A stretch of DNA of 7,814 nt from Pseudomonadota bacterium. Its GTDB lineage: Bacteria; Pseudomonadota; Alphaproteobacteria; Rhizobiales; Hyphomicrobiaceae. The notes below the pieces were generated by a model. It ran no database searches. It was given only the letters and a program-made list of their open reading frames with translations, and had not been told where the DNA came from. This document shows positions 5,276 through 7,814 of this stretch, in pieces (position 1 is the stretch's first letter; each line of letters starts with the position of its first letter). The DNA lies in assembly GCA_023426855.1 (NCBI GenBank), contig JAEZBU010000400.1, positions 1-7,814 of the forward strand. The letters run 5' to 3'. Position numbers and translations under genes: made by a program.

Positions 5276-6826
5276 ATGACCAACGCGCGCGGGGATGGCT
5301 CGCCTTTGAGCGGGACCACCAGATCACTATTGGCGTCGACAAGCGCGGTTGCGCTTGCGGCTGTGTTCATCGTTGGGGTCGGCCTATCGCCAGCAATGGC
5401 AGCCGGGCCGGGTTTTGAGTGCGTTCAAGATGGCGGCGGCGATGGCGGTGCCAGCACATCGGAAACGACCGGTACGGCCTGTGGTGTGAATGCGGTCTCC
5501 TACGGCGAGAATGCCACTGCCGTCGGCTATCACTCGCACGCAGAAGGCGACAACTCCACTGCGGTCGGCACGTATTCGTGGACCGATGGGGCTGGCACCA
5601 CTGCTGTAGGCGTTAGCGCGGAAGCGATTGGCACCAACGCGACAGCGGTCGGGCATGATGCTTCTGCGCTCGGCAACGGCGCAATTGCAGTCGGCCCCGA
5701 TAGCCATGCCGTCGGGCGCGGCGCAATCGCTGTCGGTGACGAAGCGAGCGCCGATGGAAATGGTGCGGTTGCGGTTGGTGAGGACGCCAGCGCCGATGGC
5801 TGGGGGGCCGTGGCGGTTGGTCAGGATTCATCTGCGGATGGGCGCGGTGCGGCTGCTTTCGGCGATAATGCCGAAGCGGAAGGTCGTGGCGCTGTTGCTG
5901 TTGGCGAGGATTCTCACGCAGAGGGACGCGGCGCAACAGCTATGGGTCTCGACGCCCATGCGCACGGCTCAGGCTCCGTCGCCGTTGGTGAAGACTCACA
6001 TGCACATGGCCGCGGTGCAGTCGCTATCGGCGAAGACGCGCATGCTGACGGTCGTGGCGCATTGGCACTCGGGGAAGATGCTTCCGCTTCGGCATTCGGC
6101 GCAACAGCCATGGGCAGCGATGCTTCCGCGAGTGGGCGAGACGCTGTCGCCGTCGGCCGTGATGCATCCGCGAGTGGGCGTCGTTCTGTTGCCATCGGTA
6201 ACGAGGCGTCGGCATCCGGCGTGAACGCGACAGCGCTGGGTGAGGACGCGACCGCAAGTGCATATGGCGCATCTGCTGTTGGTTCCGGAGCTGCAGCCTC
6301 GGGTGTTACCAGCACGGCGGTCGGTCACAATGCGTCGGCAGCACCGGATGGATCGGCTGCTTTCGGATCAGGTGCTACCGCGACGATGGCAGGGCAGCAG
6401 GTGTTCGGCACGGCGGCGAATACCTACACCATGTCGGGCATCACGTCCGGCCTGAGCCGCGACCGCCAGACCGGTCCGCTCGAAGTCGTGACCACCGATA
6501 GCGCCGGCAATCTGGCGTCTGATGGCGGTCTGTTGTTCGAACGGATGAGCAAGCTCGGCGGGGGCATCGCCATCGCGCTGGCTCTCGAAAATCCGGATCT
6601 TGTTGCCGGTGAACGTTTCGGCATCGCCGGCAATGTCGGCTTCTGGGAAGGCAACGTTGCGCTTGGTTTCACCGCGATGGGCGTGCTCGGAAACAACTTG
6701 GTCGGGCAGGGCGAACGCTGGGCTTTGAGCGGCGGCGTCGGCTTCACGGTCAAGGAAGACTCTTACGGTGGCCGCAGCAGCCAGAGCTCAGTTGGTGGTC
6801 GCGCCGGTCTGCAAATCAGCTGGTGA
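5276..6826 (+). CDS. Trimeric autotransporter adhesin (YadA-like head repeats and membrane anchor)
   Basis: The protein has 516 residues. A long signal peptide spans 1 to about 42, with a hydrophobic core AVALAAVFIVGVG and a cleavage region SPAMAA. A short mature N-terminus carries Cys49 and Cys69, a possible disulfide. Residues 81-374 are 21 gapless 14-residue units of the form xAVGxxAxAxGxGA (YadA head / Hep-Hag type, left-handed beta-roll in a trimer); TACG at 67-70 looks like a degenerate extra unit in the same register. A connector (375-420, with NTYTMSGITSGLSRDRQTGP) leads to a C-terminal anchor (about 421-516). The anchor contains GGGIAIALAL, RFGIAGNVGFWEGNVALGF, RWALSGGVGFTV and a final strand GGRAGLQISW ending in Trp, as in YadA-type beta-barrels (type Vc secretion). 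No heptad-repeat stalk is visible. It is expected at the outer membrane as a homotrimer binding host, matrix or other cells; the ligand is unknown. It is probably transcribed separately from the upstream operon. Confidence 0.93.
   Translation: MTNARGDGSPLSGTTRSLLASTSAVALAAVFIVGVGLSPAMAAGPGFECVQDGGGDGGASTSETTGTACGVNAVSYGENATAVGYHSHAEGDNSTAVGTYSWTDGAGTTAVGVSAEAIGTNATAVGHDASALGNGAIAVGPDSHAVGRGAIAVGDEASADGNGAVAVGEDASADGWGAVAVGQDSSADGRGAAAFGDNAEAEGRGAVAVGEDSHAEGRGATAMGLDAHAHGSGSVAVGEDSHAHGRGAVAIGEDAHADGRGALALGEDASASAFGATAMGSDASASGRDAVAVGRDASASGRRSVAIGNEASASGVNATALGEDATASAYGASAVGSGAAASGVTSTAVGHNASAAPDGSAAFGSGATATMAGQQVFGTAANTYTMSGITSGLSRDRQTGPLEVVTTDSAGNLASDGGLLFERMSKLGGGIAIALALENPDLVAGERFGIAGNVGFWEGNVALGFTAMGVLGNNLVGQGERWALSGGVGFTVKEDSYGGRSSQSSVGGRAGLQISW
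5516..6397 (+). repeat. 42-bp tandem coding array, 21 units of 14 residues
   Basis: The adhesin head is encoded by 21 consecutive 42-bp units with no insertion or deletion. The conserved frame positions are Ala2, Gly4, Ala9, Gly11 and usually Ala14; variable positions carry Asp/Glu, His, Ser and Arg. Most units differ strongly in DNA even where residues agree. Local near-identity exists, for example GATGC-t/a-TCCGCGAGTGGGCG at 6119-6138 and 6161-6180 (19 of 20 bases, 42 bp apart), and CGCAACAGC at 5932-5940 and 6100-6108 (168 bp, four units apart). Confidence 0.9.
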
Positions 6827-6840
6827 CGACTGCCTGACTG

Positions 6841-6886
6841 GCGAAGGCGTTCTTTGCCGCCCGCGGGGCGCCTTCGCTTCTGCTCT
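6841..6886 (+). terminator. Probable intrinsic terminator of the adhesin gene
   Basis: GCGAAGGCG (6841-6849) and CGCCTTCGC (6869-6877) form a perfect 9-bp stem, 14 bases after the adhesin stop. The loop is G/C-rich and can itself fold (CCCGCGGG, 6860-6867). The tail TTCTGCTCT (6878-6886) is pyrimidine-rich with only a weak T-run, so termination may be partial. The minus strand has no T-run after the stem, so the element reads as a plus-strand terminator. Confidence 0.6.
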
Positions 6887-6920
6887 CCGCCGATGTTGCA
6901 AACGTGACATCGGCGGAGAG
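6883..6920. other. Perfect 14-bp-stem hairpin without T-run
   Basis: CTCTCCGCCGATGT (6883-6896) and ACATCGGCGGAGAG (6907-6920) are exact reverse complements around ten bases. In RNA the stem can continue through two G-U pairs and one C-G pair to a four-base AAAC loop. Neither strand has a T-run after it, so it is not a standard intrinsic terminator. It lies 41 bp before the next gene start and 5 bp after the preceding stem. It could be a backup terminator, an RNA 3'-end stabiliser, an operator, or a dispersed palindromic repeat. Confidence 0.7.
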
Positions 6921-6948
6921 GGAATGTTCGGAAATTCATCAAGAATAC

Positions 6949-6954
6949 GGGAGG
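6949..6954 (+). promoter_or_regulatory. Ribosome site supporting a GTG start at 6962
   Basis: GGGAGG is followed by seven bases and then GTG (6962-6964), a good spacing. No in-frame ATG precedes the signal peptide. The next in-frame GTG (6971) is farther from the site. Confidence 0.65.
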
Positions 6955-6961
6955 CTTCGCG

Positions 6962-7639
6962 GTGGATACGGTGGTTGAGCGCGTGTCGGCCCATCAGCGT
7001 ACGATCTGGCGGCTCGCTCTGGTCGGAGCGATGAGCGCACCGTTCCTGATTGCGAACGTGCTGGGCGTGCAGGCGCAATCCGCGCAATCAAAGCCGGCGT
7101 CGAGTGCGGGATCGATCGCCATGCCGTCTCCGGCACGGCAGAGCATGCTGATCCGCACGAGCCTGATCGCGCTGTCCCAAGCCAATGAAACGGGAAATTA
7201 TTCAGTGCTCCGCGAACTTGGCGCGGCGCCGTTTCAGCTCAACAACAATCCAGCGCGTTTGGCTGAGATTTTTGCCGACCTGCGCCGTCGCAAAATCGAT
7301 TTTTCGCCGGTTATGTATTACGAGCCCAAGCTGGTGAAGCCGCCGCATATCGATGCGGAGGGGCGCTTGCGATTGACCGGGTTTATAGATTCCCAGCCGG
7401 AGCAGATCGCGTTCGACATGATGTTTGTCAGCACGGGTGGGACATGGCAGCTATTTGGAATGGCCGTGCGTATGCAGCCTGCAAAGCCCGTCGCGTCCGC
7501 CGCGCCATCGGCAGGGAAACGCGATACGCGCGCGACCGGAACTATACCGGCCAAGGCGAATGACAAGTCTGCGACTGAGCCCAAATCCGCTGCGTCGCGT
7601 GGCTGGCTGACCAGTTCGCCGACGCCCGCGAAGAAATAG
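6962..7639 (+). CDS. Exported NTF2-like protein of unknown function
   Basis: This is a 225-residue protein from a GTG start. The N-terminus has basic residues then a hydrophobic stretch LALVGAMSAPFLIANVLG (18-35) ending VQAQS (36-40). It reads as a signal peptide cleaved after AQA-type residues near 38, or as an uncleaved anchor. A low-complexity Ser/Ala/Pro linker (39-58) leads to one compact domain (about 61-172). That domain has LIRTSLIALSQANETGNYSV (63-82), a RLAEIFADLR helix (99-108) and strands ending in FDMMFV and TWQLFGMAV. This helix-then-sheet order with a final WxLFG strand fits an NTF2-like fold; similar proteins occur widely in Hyphomicrobiales. The tail (173-225) is rich in Ala, Pro, Lys, Ser and Thr, basic and probably disordered. 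No active site is evident. It follows the adhesin on the same strand behind two hairpins, so a shared function is possible but unproven. Confidence 0.82.
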   Translation: MDTVVERVSAHQRTIWRLALVGAMSAPFLIANVLGVQAQSAQSKPASSAGSIAMPSPARQSMLIRTSLIALSQANETGNYSVLRELGAAPFQLNNNPARLAEIFADLRRRKIDFSPVMYYEPKLVKPPHIDAEGRLRLTGFIDSQPEQIAFDMMFVSTGGTWQLFGMAVRMQPAKPVASAAPSAGKRDTRATGTIPAKANDKSATEPKSAASRGWLTSSPTPAKK

Positions 7640-7645
7640 CCGGGA

Positions 7646-7814
7646 TCAGGGGCTACTCTTGCTGCGGAACAGCGCGGATGCAGCTTCCTCATGCTGGCGT
7701 TTTGCCGCGACCTCGCTGCGGACGCGCTGGATTTCCTGCTCAAGGGCGGCAATCCGGTCCTCGAGATCCTTGAGGGAAAGTGTGTGCAATGGCTCGCCGA
7801 TGGTGATGGCGGTC
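7646..7814 (-). CDS. DUF1192-type small coiled-coil protein (N-terminus beyond window)
   Basis: The minus strand is open from the right edge to a TGA at 7648-7646, giving 55 visible codons. The protein reads TITIGEPLH-like (TAITIGEPLH), then TLSLKDLEDRIAALEQEIQR, then VRSEVAAKRQHEEAASALFR and a short SKSSP end. An IGE-L-L-S-eLeeRIa-L--EI-R core with a terminal A-alF- segment is characteristic of the DUF1192 family, proteins of about 60 residues found in alphaproteobacteria. Probably only a few N-terminal residues are missing. Residues 15-47 form one amphipathic helix likely to be a coiled coil. The molecular role is unknown. The stop lies 6 bp from the stop of the convergent NTF2-like gene. 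Confidence 0.8.
   Translation of the reverse strand, partial: TAITIGEPLHTLSLKDLEDRIAALEQEIQRVRSEVAAKRQHEEAASALFRSKSSP

Noticed and set aside
5914..6315. Antisense open frames under the adhesin repeats
   Set aside because: The 42-bp period is a multiple of three, so a stop-free antisense frame in one unit stays open in the next. Their repetitive Ala/Ser/Pro translations are by-products.
5516..6397. Regular 42-bp periodicity as a possible CRISPR-like or noncoding repeat array
   Set aside because: The units are in frame, continuous and without spacers, and the conserved positions are the Ala/Gly pattern of adhesin head repeats.

Overview
The window looks like chromosomal DNA of a GC-rich alphaproteobacterium, probably of the order Hyphomicrobiales (Bradyrhizobium/Afipia/Rhodopseudomonas type). 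This rests on the base composition, the strong GGAGG ribosome sites, a DUF1192-type small coiled-coil protein at the right end, and a trimeric adhesin next to a small secreted NTF2-like protein. The genus is inference. There are no tRNA or rRNA genes, no insertion sequences and no CRISPR array.

Left part (1-5121): a solute-uptake and catabolic locus. A minus-strand gene of unknown function runs off the left edge. Opposite to it, across a 121-bp divergent promoter region, starts a tight five-gene plus-strand operon. Its order is IclR-type regulator, ABC permease, periplasmic binding protein (NMT1/TauA type), ABC ATPase, and Gfo/Idh/MocA-type oxidoreductase. Three of its four junctions are 4-bp ATGA stop/start overlaps. 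The fourth, before the binding protein, is a 39-bp gap with its own strong ribosome site. The divergent region carries a perfect 13-bp palindrome shaped like an IclR operator, lying between plausible -35 and -10 boxes of the operon. The simplest reading is that the IclR protein senses the imported compound (or a product of it) and controls both directions, and that the oxidoreductase and the divergent gene act on the compound. The substrate cannot be read from the sequence.

Middle part (5122-6920): an AT-richer leader of about 150 bp precedes a YadA-like trimeric autotransporter adhesin. The protein has a signal peptide and 21 uninterrupted 14-residue head repeats (a 42-bp tandem array at 5516-6397). 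A short connector leads to a C-terminal YadA-type anchor, with no evident coiled-coil stalk. The leader contains several complementary segments that compete for the bases just before the ribosome site. The gene is followed by a probable intrinsic terminator and then by a second hairpin, with a perfect 14-bp stem and no T-run.

Right part (6921-7814): a GTG-started gene for a secreted or membrane-anchored NTF2-like protein of unknown function. Its stop lies 6 bp from the stop of a convergent minus-strand DUF1192-type gene that runs off the right edge.
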